In this document: piece by piece, positions 8,165 to 15,499 of the stretch
How the letters are laid out: each line of letters opens with the position of its first letter
Numbering within the stretch: the first letter of the stretch is position 1
Assembly: GCF_008369295.1 (NCBI RefSeq)
Contig: NZ_VOBG01000013.1
Coordinates: 92,428-156,427, forward strand
Source of the DNA: Pseudomonas sp. ANT_H4
GTDB taxonomy: Bacteria > Pseudomonadota > Gammaproteobacteria > Pseudomonadales > Pseudomonadaceae
DNA: 64,000 nucleotides
Direction: 5' to 3'
Position numbers and translations under genes: made by a program
Notes under the pieces: model-generated
What the model was told of the DNA's origin: nothing
The model's input: the letters and a program-made list of their open reading frames with translations, nothing else
Database searches by the model: none

Positions 8165-8910
8165 TATTTAGCCCCATCTATAAATGCTATTAGGTCAGCG
8201 CTCCCTTTGATTATATTGGGGTGAATTTTTTCTGAAAGAGCCCATTGAAGATAATCGAGAATGTTTTTTATTATCGCCTCGCTATGCTTTTTCTCTACCA
8301 CATAAGCATTTGCAGCTTCTCCGCATTTAACAAGATTATTATCTAATGCGAGATTTATAGATGGATTAGTAAACTCTTTCTCGTAAACAGAAAACTCATC
8401 GAAGAAATTGCGTAGCAAATTATAAAAGTCTTGCTTTGGGAATTTCTCTTTATACTCGCTACATTCTTTTTCGGTGAAGCTAATCGTGTATTGCTTCTTT
8501 CTTTCTGAATGACTATCGTCAAATAGCGAAGAATTTATAATCGCTGCAAAATCTGGTTTTGTGGATGTTTTTATTTCAAGCGTCTTGAATCGCAAACGAC
8601 TAACATCGAGCTTCATCTTTATTAAATTTCGAAGGGTGTTGTTTATGCGCCTGTTGATTTCAGGGTCAGCACTTTTGAATTGAGATAGATTAGTGCAGAG
8701 ATTTGCCAGTATCTGATTGTACTTTGAAAACTCTTCAAAATTTCCATTTTTGGCTATCACGACATAGCTACGATTTTGCAGGGCGTATTGTTTAAATGCT
8801 TCTGAAAGTGAAAATTTCGAAACGGATAATTGGTTATATTCTCTTCGAAGCTGTTCGATTTGTTCGGCGTTAATTTCAGTTAAACGGGTACTTGCTTTGT
8901 ATTTGCTCAT
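8164..8910 (-). CDS. unknown protein, probable mobilization accessory factor
   Basis: Not recognised with confidence. The 248-residue charged protein has an N-terminal segment (TRLTEINAEQIEQLRREYNQ) that could be a DNA-binding or coiled helix. No membrane span or signal peptide is visible. Its position just before the relaxase, with overlapping TAATG and a candidate oriT upstream, is where MobC-like relaxosome proteins are found. The role is inferred from position only. Confidence 0.6.
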   Translation of the reverse strand: MSKYKASTRLTEINAEQIEQLRREYNQLSVSKFSLSEAFKQYALQNRSYVVIAKNGNFEEFSKYNQILANLCTNLSQFKSADPEINRRINNTLRNLIKMKLDVSRLRFKTLEIKTSTKPDFAAIINSSLFDDSHSERKKQYTISFTEKECSEYKEKFPKQDFYNLLRNFFDEFSVYEKEFTNPSINLALDNNLVKCGEAANAYVVEKKHSEAIIKNILDYLQWALSEKIHPNIIKGSADLIAFIDGAK

Positions 8911-9007
8911 TAGGGTTTTTGTTTGTTATGAGCATATTTTAGCATTTTGTTTTTCTAATGATGCCCTTTGCGCTGATTTATCAGCCGTGTGCTTTGCTGT
9001 GCTTTTA

Positions 9008-9060
9008 GATACGACCCTTGTGGGAGTATCGTGTCCCCGTAATTACCCCTTGTGGGTAAT
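9008..9060. other. candidate origin of transfer (tandem hairpins)
   Basis: Two adjacent hairpins: GATAC/GTATC with inner CCC-TTGT-GGG (9008-9030) and ATTACCC/GGGTAAT (9042-9060). Both carry the same 10-bp CCCTTGTGGG (9015-9024 and 9047-9056). They lie in the 330-base gap upstream of the mobilization genes, the usual oriT position. No nick site can be assigned from sequence alone. Confidence 0.45.
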
Positions 9061-9080
9061 GGAGTGGGCGAGCATAAAAT

Positions 9081-9112
9081 AACCGAACGACGATAGTCGT
9101 GATGGTTTTTTA
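9081..9112 (+). terminator. Rho-independent terminator, plus strand
   Basis: AACC...GGTT enclosing ACGAC-GATA-GTCGT, followed by a T run. It points to a short plus-strand transcript crossing the oriT candidate, since no plus-strand gene precedes it convincingly. Confidence 0.45.
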
Positions 9113-9189
9113 TTCTGCTTGCTTCTTTTGATTTCGCTGTTGTCTGATTTTAGGATTGAATTTTTCGGGTGGAAATTATTTAAAAGGGA

Positions 9190-9234
9190 AGTCCAATAAA
9201 ATCCAGAATTTATAATTCAGGATTTTATTGGACT
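9190..9234. terminator. 45-bp near-perfect palindrome after the recombinase gene
   Basis: A 15-bp perfect stem starting AGTCCAATAAAATCC is extended, after one mismatch, by GAATT/AATTC around a 4-base loop. It starts 6 bases past the recombinase stop, so it can end that message. Its length and symmetry would also suit a protein-binding or single-strand origin site. Confidence 0.6.
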
Positions 9235-9240
9235 GGGTTT

Positions 9241-10911
9241 TTAGTGAACGGTTAGGTCAAACATAGTTTGCAAGTCGCCAATTTCATACTCTTCAAGAAT
9301 ATTTTTCAGCGGGAATTTTGTCACGTTATTACAAATCCTTTCATCAACATCATCGTTTTTTCGGCGCATAGAAAAGCCAGTTTGCCTTGTAGATTTTGAA
9401 TGTCTAACAAGAAATATAATATCGTTTGTCTTGAAAAAATAGTTTAGCTTTGCTCGACCTTCATCAGTCATAAACAAATCAATCACTGTTTTAGCACTTT
9501 CTATGTTTATAGTGTCTTTATCACTGGCTGCATTATGGATTAATAATATTTCTTTATTGAGGGCTTCGATTTCTTTTTCGGTGTTAGATATTTCCTGAAT
9601 GAACTTGGTAGGCACATTGTAATCAGCCTCAACCATTTGGACATTCATATTGTCGAGTTTAGTCCGCCTTGAAATCAGCTGCTTTTGCTTCTCTTCAAGA
9701 ACCAAATTATTGTTTTCGGTATCAGGTTTTAACAGGCTGTTGATTTTTGGATTGATAAATCTCGCTTGGGTGGAAATCCCTTTAAAGTCTCGCTTAAATT
9801 CCGTGGCTACTCGATTAATCATTTTTATGCTTTCTAATAGAGAGCCAAGCACATATTCAAACCTGATATTGTCAGCGGTGCAAATATGCTTTTGAACTCT
9901 GGCATTATCACATTTAAAGAAAGGATAAATCTTTCCTTTATAACGGCTTCCACGGTGGTCGTAGTAAAGTTTACCACCGCATTCGGCGCAAAAAATACAA
10001 TGCTTGAAAATGTTAAAATCCTGTTCTGTTCTTCTACCACTCCAATTTTTTTGCTTGCGATTTGTCATCACATCCACGGCTTTATAGAAAAGCCCTGGCT
10101 CAATCAAGTTCGGGTAATAATTCTCGATAAAGCCAGTCAATATTTTTTTTGCTTTGCCATCTGCGGTGTATTCAATGCGATGAGTAGCCATACAACCAAT
10201 TACAGTTTTATTTCTGATAATTTTGTTAAGTGTTCCGTTATTCCATTTTTTAAGCGAGGTTTCGTTAATCTTTGTGATTGCTGTATTAATGCCGAATTGG
10301 AGCAGTAGTTCAAAAAGCCTTTGAATTTCTTCTTGCTCTTCTTTTTGAATCACGAATTTATTATTTTCGACTCGCAAGCCGTAGGGGATAGATTTGCCCT
10401 TTTTGATGATGACTTCACCATTCTCTGCTTTTGCTTTACGTGCTTTCCAAGCAGATAACAAACGACCAGATTTTGTTTCAGACTCTTCGTTAGCCCTCTT
10501 CGCAATGAGGCTAATCATCAGGAGGTTTTCAAAATCCCGGCTTGGGTCATTATACGAATATGTCTTTTTGTCCACGGTCGTATAGATGTTGATGCCTTTT
10601 TTCAAAATCCCTTGAAGAAGCTCTACACCATCAAGCACCCGTTGGCGTGTTATTCGGTCAATACTCTCAACGACCAGATAATCACCCGCACGAATGGCAC
10701 CGCTGCCCATCCTGTCTAACATCTCTTTGAAATTGCCAGACCGGGCGTTGTCGCCCCTGAACGCCGATTTTCCCTTGTCGTATACGACCTCCACGATCTT
10801 CGTCCCCGTGGTCGTCTCAAAGAGTTCTAAGGCGGTCAACTGGCGATTTTCGCTGTCGCCCGTTGCCTGAATTGCGCGGGAAAAGCGTATATATGCGTAT
10901 GCTTTGGTCAT
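9241..10911 (-). CDS. large serine recombinase (integrase/excisionase of the element)
   Basis: It joins attP and attB by serine-mediated double-strand exchange. Length is 556 residues. The catalytic domain at 1-150 shows YIRFSR with Ser11 and the SIDRITR helix near 83-89. A recombinase domain follows. The zinc-ribbon cysteines are at 305/308/311 with 334 and 344, and a coiled-coil segment at about 390-450 is typical of large serine integrases. It reads leftward with its start 42 bases from the right core, the usual integrase-beside-att arrangement. No separate directionality factor is evident unless the 248-residue protein serves as one. Confidence 0.93.
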   Translation of the reverse strand: MTKAYAYIRFSRAIQATGDSENRQLTALELFETTTGTKIVEVVYDKGKSAFRGDNARSGNFKEMLDRMGSGAIRAGDYLVVESIDRITRQRVLDGVELLQGILKKGINIYTTVDKKTYSYNDPSRDFENLLMISLIAKRANEESETKSGRLLSAWKARKAKAENGEVIIKKGKSIPYGLRVENNKFVIQKEEQEEIQRLFELLLQFGINTAITKINETSLKKWNNGTLNKIIRNKTVIGCMATHRIEYTADGKAKKILTGFIENYYPNLIEPGLFYKAVDVMTNRKQKNWSGRRTEQDFNIFKHCIFCAECGGKLYYDHRGSRYKGKIYPFFKCDNARVQKHICTADNIRFEYVLGSLLESIKMINRVATEFKRDFKGISTQARFINPKINSLLKPDTENNNLVLEEKQKQLISRRTKLDNMNVQMVEADYNVPTKFIQEISNTEKEIEALNKEILLIHNAASDKDTINIESAKTVIDLFMTDEGRAKLNYFFKTNDIIFLVRHSKSTRQTGFSMRRKNDDVDERICNNVTKFPLKNILEEYEIGDLQTMFDLTVH

Positions 10912-10932
10912 TTTTTAACCACCCAAGATTCA

Positions 10933-10958
10933 CTCGGAAAATTATATCACTAGATGAT
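10933..10958. other. right attachment junction (arm plus core GATGAT)
   Basis: CTCGGAAAA at 10933-10941, 11-base spacer, core GATGAT at 10953-10958. In the circular form this would join the left end to give an attP with imperfect inverted arms of about 20 bp around GATGAT. Confidence 0.75.
10941..10946 (-). promoter_or_regulatory. -10 box of the recombinase promoter
   Basis: TATAAT on the minus strand, about 30 bases before the recombinase ATG and 6 bases from the GATGAT core. The -35 position falls outside the element, in dprA when integrated, or in the left end when circular, so promoter strength may change with excision. Confidence 0.45.
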
Positions 10959-11642
10959 AATCCGGTTGCGCCGTGGAAAGTTACCGGCCTGGGGCGGAGC
11001 GTCCAACGGGAATTCGGAAACCACGGCACTGCCTTGGGCAATCATCGCCTCGGCCAAGCGTCGGTGGCGCTGTGGATAAAAATTTTCCAGCCCGGTGCCC
11101 AGCACGCCGATTGTATGCCCCCCAACATCCAAAGCCGCCTGGTGAGCGGCGCCGTCGATGCCCAGGGCAAGGCCACTGGTAATGACAAAACCGGCACTCG
11201 CTAGGCTGCGGGAAAACGCGGCGGCGGTGTCCATTCCTGGCCTGGAGGCACGGCGGCTGCCGACCATCGCCAGCTGTGGCTTTTCCAGAATGCCCGGGTC
11301 GCCAGCGACGAATAATAGCGGTGGCGCGTCATCCAATTCTGCGAGCAGCGCCGGGTAGTCGGGGTGGTCCCACATCAGCAAATGCTGGGCCGGACGCTCT
11401 AGCCAGGTCAATGCCGCGCTGGCGCCGTCACGCACTTCCTCGCTGCGCCGAGCATCGGCGCTAGCCGCCTTGAGGCCCAGGGAGCGCCAGGCACTGGCCG
11501 GTGCACTGATGGCTTTTGATGCCGAACCAAACGCCTCGATGAGTTTTCGAAAACCCCTGGGGCCCAGTTCCGGCAGCCTGTGCAAGCGTAGTCGAGCTTC
11601 CAGTTCTGCCGGTGAAATTTCGCGGTTATTCGTCGGTAACAT
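10953..11642 (-). pseudogene. dprA: dprA 5' fragment, interrupted by the element
   Basis: It encodes residues 1-230 of DprA: an N-terminal SAM-like region and most of the Rossmann DNA-binding fold (LAMVGSRRASRPG, SGLALGIDGAAHQ, VLGTGLENFYPQRHRRL). It ends at FPRRNRII, where a stop codon inside the element follows. ATG 11642 is chosen over upstream starts because AAGGA lies 8 bases before it. Loss of the C-terminal third should abolish RecA loading in transformation. It follows the TsaP-like gene on the same strand. Confidence 0.93.
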
Positions 11643-11706
11643 TTGATCATCCTTGATCATGAACAAGCTGTGGATAACTCTGTTGGTAACTTATTTAGCA
11701 GACTAA

Positions 11707-12507
11707 TTATTGCACCGCGCCAGGACTCTGAAATCGGTCCATCACAGCCAGTGAGCGCGACGCGCTGAGGACCAAGCCGTAACTGAGCTTTTCATAGGTG
11801 CGAAACACCAGAAGAGTCCCGACGCGCTCGTCGGGAATCTTCACCGGTGTGCCTGTAACCCTGTCACGGACGGTTTCTCCGGTTTTCGTCACGGCCAGCA
11901 AATGACCTTGCGCCAGACCGTCGCGACGCCCCTTGTTCAGAATGACCGTATCAAACACCCCAATCTGCGTGACGCCACGGGGAACATCGATAATTTGTCC
12001 TGCAATGGCGTGAGTAGGCGCGTAAGCCAGCAAATCAGGCATACCTTCGGGTAGTTGAGTGCTGAGCAGACGATCCCCCGGTCGTACCTCCTGGGTGACC
12101 CGTTGCACAGCCAGGGTGGTGACATCACCCACCATCACCACGCGGGCAGTGCCGATATCGTCAGCGTTGATCCCCAGCAGCTCCTGGCTGTCGGGGTCGG
12201 TAAAGACCTTGCCCTGGCGGAAGATGCCATAGCTGGGCTGCGCAGGGTCCAGGGCGCCCCGGGCATAAATGCGTTCGCCGTTGGCGCCCAGCACACGCCC
12301 GGCCTGCGCCCCGACAATGTAAGGCGCGCTGTCCAGCTCCTGCGACGTATCGAGGATGCGGTCATGCAGTAAAAAACGCTGGATAGCTTTCAGCGTCTCG
12401 CTGCCCAGCGGTTGCGGGTGTTGTGGGTAATTGCCGATGGACGGGGCCTGTATATTGGCCGTGACGGCCTGTGCCCACACCAGCAAGACGAGTAGCGATT
12501 TCCTCAT
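11707..12507 (-). CDS. TsaP-like secreted protein lacking its LysM domain
   Basis: The family (P. aeruginosa PA0020) anchors the type IV pilus secretin to peptidoglycan through an N-terminal LysM domain and is about 340 residues long. Here the protein is 266 residues. A signal peptide (MRKSLLVLLVWAQAVTA) is followed at once by the linker and the conserved C-terminal domain (YARG..., YGIFRQGKVFTDPD, VPRGVTQIG, KTGETVRDRVTG). No LysM sequence is visible. A good GGAGA site precedes ATG 12507. This may be a real domain loss or an assembly error. It is divergent from def. Confidence 0.85.
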   Translation of the reverse strand: MRKSLLVLLVWAQAVTANIQAPSIGNYPQHPQPLGSETLKAIQRFLLHDRILDTSQELDSAPYIVGAQAGRVLGANGERIYARGALDPAQPSYGIFRQGKVFTDPDSQELLGINADDIGTARVVMVGDVTTLAVQRVTQEVRPGDRLLSTQLPEGMPDLLAYAPTHAIAGQIIDVPRGVTQIGVFDTVILNKGRRDGLAQGHLLAVTKTGETVRDRVTGTPVKIPDERVGTLLVFRTYEKLSYGLVLSASRSLAVMDRFQSPGAVQ

Positions 12508-12641
12508 GGGGTGAATCTCCTTTATTATGTACGTTCGCGTGAAACGCTAGGGCCTTCGCGGCTTTGCAGCGTTTACACCGGCAACCTGGGTCCATCCCGG
12601 TGCCGACTTGCCTTTACCTCACATGTGCAGCAATTACGCTT

Positions 12642-13148
12642 ATGGCTATTTTGAACATCCTCGAATTCCCGGACTCGCGCCTGCGCACTATCGCCAAACC
12701 GGTGGCCGTAGTGGACGACGAAGTTCGTCAGTTGGTCGATGACATGTTTGAAACAATGTATGAAGCTCCGGGCATCGGCCTCGCCGCGACCCAGGTCAAC
12801 GTGCACCTGCGCGTCGTGGTTATGGACCTGTCCGAAGATCGCAGCGAACCGATGGTGTTTATCAACCCAGAGTTCGAAACCTTGACCGACGAAATGGGCC
12901 AGTACCAGGAAGGCTGCCTGTCGGTGCCGGACTTCTACGAGAACGTCGATCGTCCGCAGCGCGTCAAGATCAAGGCCCTGGACCCTAACGGCAAGCCGTT
13001 CGAGCTGATTGCCGAAGGCCTGCTGGCGGTGTGTATCCAGCATGAGTGCGATCACCTCAACGGCAAACTGTTCGTCGATTACCTGTCCACGCTTAAACGC
13101 GACCGGATCAAGAAGAAGCTGGAAAAGAAGCATCGCCAGCAAGCTTGA
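12642..13148 (+). CDS. def: peptide deformylase
   Basis: It removes the formyl group from nascent proteins. The 168-residue metalloenzyme has the three motifs GIGLAATQ, EGCLSVP and QHECDHLNG in order, with the metal ligands Cys, His and His. ATG 12642 (MAILNILEFPD) is the family start. def and fmt are separated by a short intergenic hairpin. Confidence 0.97.
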   Translation: MAILNILEFPDSRLRTIAKPVAVVDDEVRQLVDDMFETMYEAPGIGLAATQVNVHLRVVVMDLSEDRSEPMVFINPEFETLTDEMGQYQEGCLSVPDFYENVDRPQRVKIKALDPNGKPFELIAEGLLAVCIQHECDHLNGKLFVDYLSTLKRDRIKKKLEKKHRQQA

Positions 13149-13160
13149 TTCCCCTCTTTC

Positions 13161-13187
13161 AAAGGCTTGCTGCGGCAAGCCTTTTTC
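13161..13187 (+). terminator. hairpin between def and fmt
   Basis: AAAGGCTTGC-TGCG-GCAAGCCTTTTT followed by T-rich sequence. Confidence 0.7.
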
Positions 13188-13205
13188 TTTTGTGAGATGT
13201 TTCCC

Positions 13206-14165
13206 ATGACCGAGCCACTGCGCATCGTTTTTGCCGGCACCCCCGAATTCGCCGCCGAACACCTTAAGGCCCTGCTCGCCAGCCCCTATGAGATCGTGGC
13301 GGTGTACACCCAACCGGATCGCCCGGCCGGTCGCGGGCAAAAACTGATGCCCAGCCCGGTCAAGCAACTGGCACTTGAGAACAACATCGTCGTGCTGCAA
13401 CCGCCAACCCTGCGTAACGCCGACGCCCAGGCCGAACTGGCTGCACTGAAACCGGATTTGCTGGTGGTGGTGGCCTACGGTTTGATCCTGCCGCAAGTGG
13501 TGCTGGATATCCCTCGCTTGGGTTGCATCAACAGCCATGCTTCGCTGCTGCCGCGCTGGCGTGGAGCAGCGCCCATCCAGCGCGCGGTGCAAGCCGGTGA
13601 TGCCGAGAGCGGCGTGACCGTGATGCGCATGGAAGCGGGCCTGGACACTGGGCCGATGCTGCTGAAAGTCACCACGCCGATCAGCAATGAAGACACCGGT
13701 GGCAGCCTCCACGACCGCCTGGCCGAGATGGGCCCTGCGGCCGTCGTCCAGGCCATCGCCGGTTTGGCAGCGGGCACGTTGGAGGGCCAAGTGCAGGACG
13801 ACAGCCTCGCCACCTACGCCCACAAACTGAACAAGGACGAAGCCCGCATCGACTGGAGCCTCCCGGCAGTGGAGTTGGAGCGCCTGGTTCGCGCCTTCAA
13901 CCCATGGCCGGTTTGCCACAGCACCCTCAATGGCGAAGCCTTGAAAGTCCTCGCCTCTACCCTGGCCGAAGGCAAGGGCACGCCGGGCGAAATCATTGGC
14001 TCCAGCAAGGACGGCCTGCTGGTGGCCTGCGGCGAGCAGGCGCTGTGTCTGACCCGCCTGCAATTGCCCGGTGGCAAGGCGCTGAACTTCAGCGATTTGT
14101 TCAACAGCCGTCGTGAGAAATTTGCAGCCGGCATCGTCCTGGGCCTTGCGGTGGACGCCCAATGA
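13206..14165 (+). CDS. fmt: methionyl-tRNA formyltransferase
   Basis: It formylates initiator Met-tRNA with 10-formyl-THF. The 319-residue product has N-terminal FAGTPEFAA, the catalytic HASLLPRWRGAAPIQRA block and a C-terminal OB-type domain. ATG 13206 (MTEPLRIVFAG) is preferred over the in-frame starts upstream. The stop overlaps the rsmB start (ATGA at 14162), so the two are coupled. Confidence 0.97.
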   Translation: MTEPLRIVFAGTPEFAAEHLKALLASPYEIVAVYTQPDRPAGRGQKLMPSPVKQLALENNIVVLQPPTLRNADAQAELAALKPDLLVVVAYGLILPQVVLDIPRLGCINSHASLLPRWRGAAPIQRAVQAGDAESGVTVMRMEAGLDTGPMLLKVTTPISNEDTGGSLHDRLAEMGPAAVVQAIAGLAAGTLEGQVQDDSLATYAHKLNKDEARIDWSLPAVELERLVRAFNPWPVCHSTLNGEALKVLASTLAEGKGTPGEIIGSSKDGLLVACGEQALCLTRLQLPGGKALNFSDLFNSRREKFAAGIVLGLAVDAQ

Positions 14166-15499
14166 ACCCGCGTCTGGCCGCCGCCAAGGCCCTGGCCGCC
14201 GTGCTCAACGGCAAGGCTTCCCTCAACAGTTCGTTGCCGATCCAGCTGGATAAAGTCGAAGACCGTGATCGCGGCTTCACCCAGGACCTGGCCTTCGGTA
14301 CCGCTCGCTGGCAGCCGCGATTGTCGGCGTTAGCGGCCAAGTTGCTGCAAAAACCGTTCAAGGCTGCGGATGCCGATGTCGAGGCGCTGCTGCTGGTTGG
14401 CCTTTATCAACTGCTTTACACCCGCGTGCCACCCCACGCGGCCATCGGTGAAACCGTCGGTTGCGCCGACAAACTGAAAAAAACCTGGGCCAAGGCCCTG
14501 CTCAACGCCGTGCTGCGCCGCGCCCAACGGGAAAGCGAAGCGCTGCTGGCCGAGCTGGAACATGACCCGGTGGTGCGCACCGCCCACCCGCGCTGGCTGC
14601 AAAAATCCCTGAAAGCCTTCTGGCCTGAGCAATGGGAGGCCATCTGCGCCGCCAACAATGCTCATCCTCCGATGATTTTGCGGGTCAATCGGCGCCATAA
14701 AAGCCGTGACGCTTACCTTGTATTACTGAGCGAGGCAGGCATTGCCGCCACCGCCTGCGTCTACAGCCAGGACGGTATCGTCCTTACTGAACCTGGCGAT
14801 GTGCGCAATCTGCCAGGCTTCGCCGAGGGCTGGATCAGCGTGCAGGACGAAGCCGCACAACTGGCCGCAGGCCTCCTGGACCTGGCGCCTGGTCAACGGG
14901 TTCTGGACGCCTGCTGCGCACCGGGCGGCAAGACTTGCCACATCATGGAAGTCGAGCCTGGCCTGGCCGGCGTAGTGGCGGTGGACCTGGAAGCCAAGCG
15001 CCTGGTACGGGTGCGGGAAAACCTTGCGCGCCTAGGCCTGAGCGCCGAACTGATCGCCGCCGACGGCCGCGACACAGCCGCTTGGTGGGACGGCAAGCCG
15101 TTCCAGCGCATCCTGCTGGATGCACCGTGTTCGGCCACCGGGGTGATTCGCCGCCACCCGGATATCAAGCTGACCCGCCAGCCCGACGACATCGCCGCCC
15201 TGGCCGTATTGCAAGGTGAGTTGCTCGATGCCCTGTGGCCGACCCTGGAAGTTGGCGGCATCTTGCTCTACGCCACCTGCTCCACCCTGCCCACCGAGAA
15301 CACCGAAGTGATCGAAGCCTTCCTCGCTCGCACCAGCGGCGCGCGGGAGTTGGACCTCGACATCCAGGCGGGGATCAAGCAGCCTCATGGCCGCCAGCTG
15401 CTGGCCCAAGAGGGCGGTCACGACGGCTTCTACTACGCCAAACTGATCAAGATTGCCGCCGCTCGCGGCCGAAATAGTTTTAAAGGAGTGACCGGATGA
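14162..15499 (+). CDS. rsmB: 16S rRNA (cytosine-967 C5)-methyltransferase
   Basis: SAM-dependent methylation of C967 in 16S rRNA. The 445-residue protein has an N-terminal NusB-like RNA-binding domain, then a Rossmann domain with DACCAPGGKT for SAM binding. The catalytic cysteines lie in DAPCSATG and YATCSTLP. It overlaps fmt upstream and trkA downstream by four bases each. Confidence 0.96.
   Translation: MNPRLAAAKALAAVLNGKASLNSSLPIQLDKVEDRDRGFTQDLAFGTARWQPRLSALAAKLLQKPFKAADADVEALLLVGLYQLLYTRVPPHAAIGETVGCADKLKKTWAKALLNAVLRRAQRESEALLAELEHDPVVRTAHPRWLQKSLKAFWPEQWEAICAANNAHPPMILRVNRRHKSRDAYLVLLSEAGIAATACVYSQDGIVLTEPGDVRNLPGFAEGWISVQDEAAQLAAGLLDLAPGQRVLDACCAPGGKTCHIMEVEPGLAGVVAVDLEAKRLVRVRENLARLGLSAELIAADGRDTAAWWDGKPFQRILLDAPCSATGVIRRHPDIKLTRQPDDIAALAVLQGELLDALWPTLEVGGILLYATCSTLPTENTEVIEAFLARTSGARELDLDIQAGIKQPHGRQLLAQEGGHDGFYYAKLIKIAAARGRNSFKGVTG

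Larger units (their letters stand above)
4182..10958. mobile_element. Integrative mobilizable element inserted in dprA (serine recombinase, HUH Rep, HUH relaxase)
   Basis: This AT-rich block of about 6.8 kb interrupts dprA. GATGAT is present at 4182-4187 and 10953-10958. Deleting everything between them plus one copy restores the reading frame RRNRIISGLSLG, the conserved DprA signature. Inside are a P2 gpA-like replication protein, a relaxase with an upstream partner gene, and a large serine recombinase beside the right junction. No conjugation pilus genes and no recognisable cargo are present, so it would need a helper conjugation system. The AT-rich codon use contrasts with all flanking genes and points to a donor outside Pseudomonas. 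The boundaries are read directly; mobility is inferred. Confidence 0.93.

Noticed and set aside
8897..9082. 61-codon plus-strand frame in the mob upstream region
   Set aside because: Overlaps the oriT-like hairpins; Cys-rich odd composition, no ribosome site.
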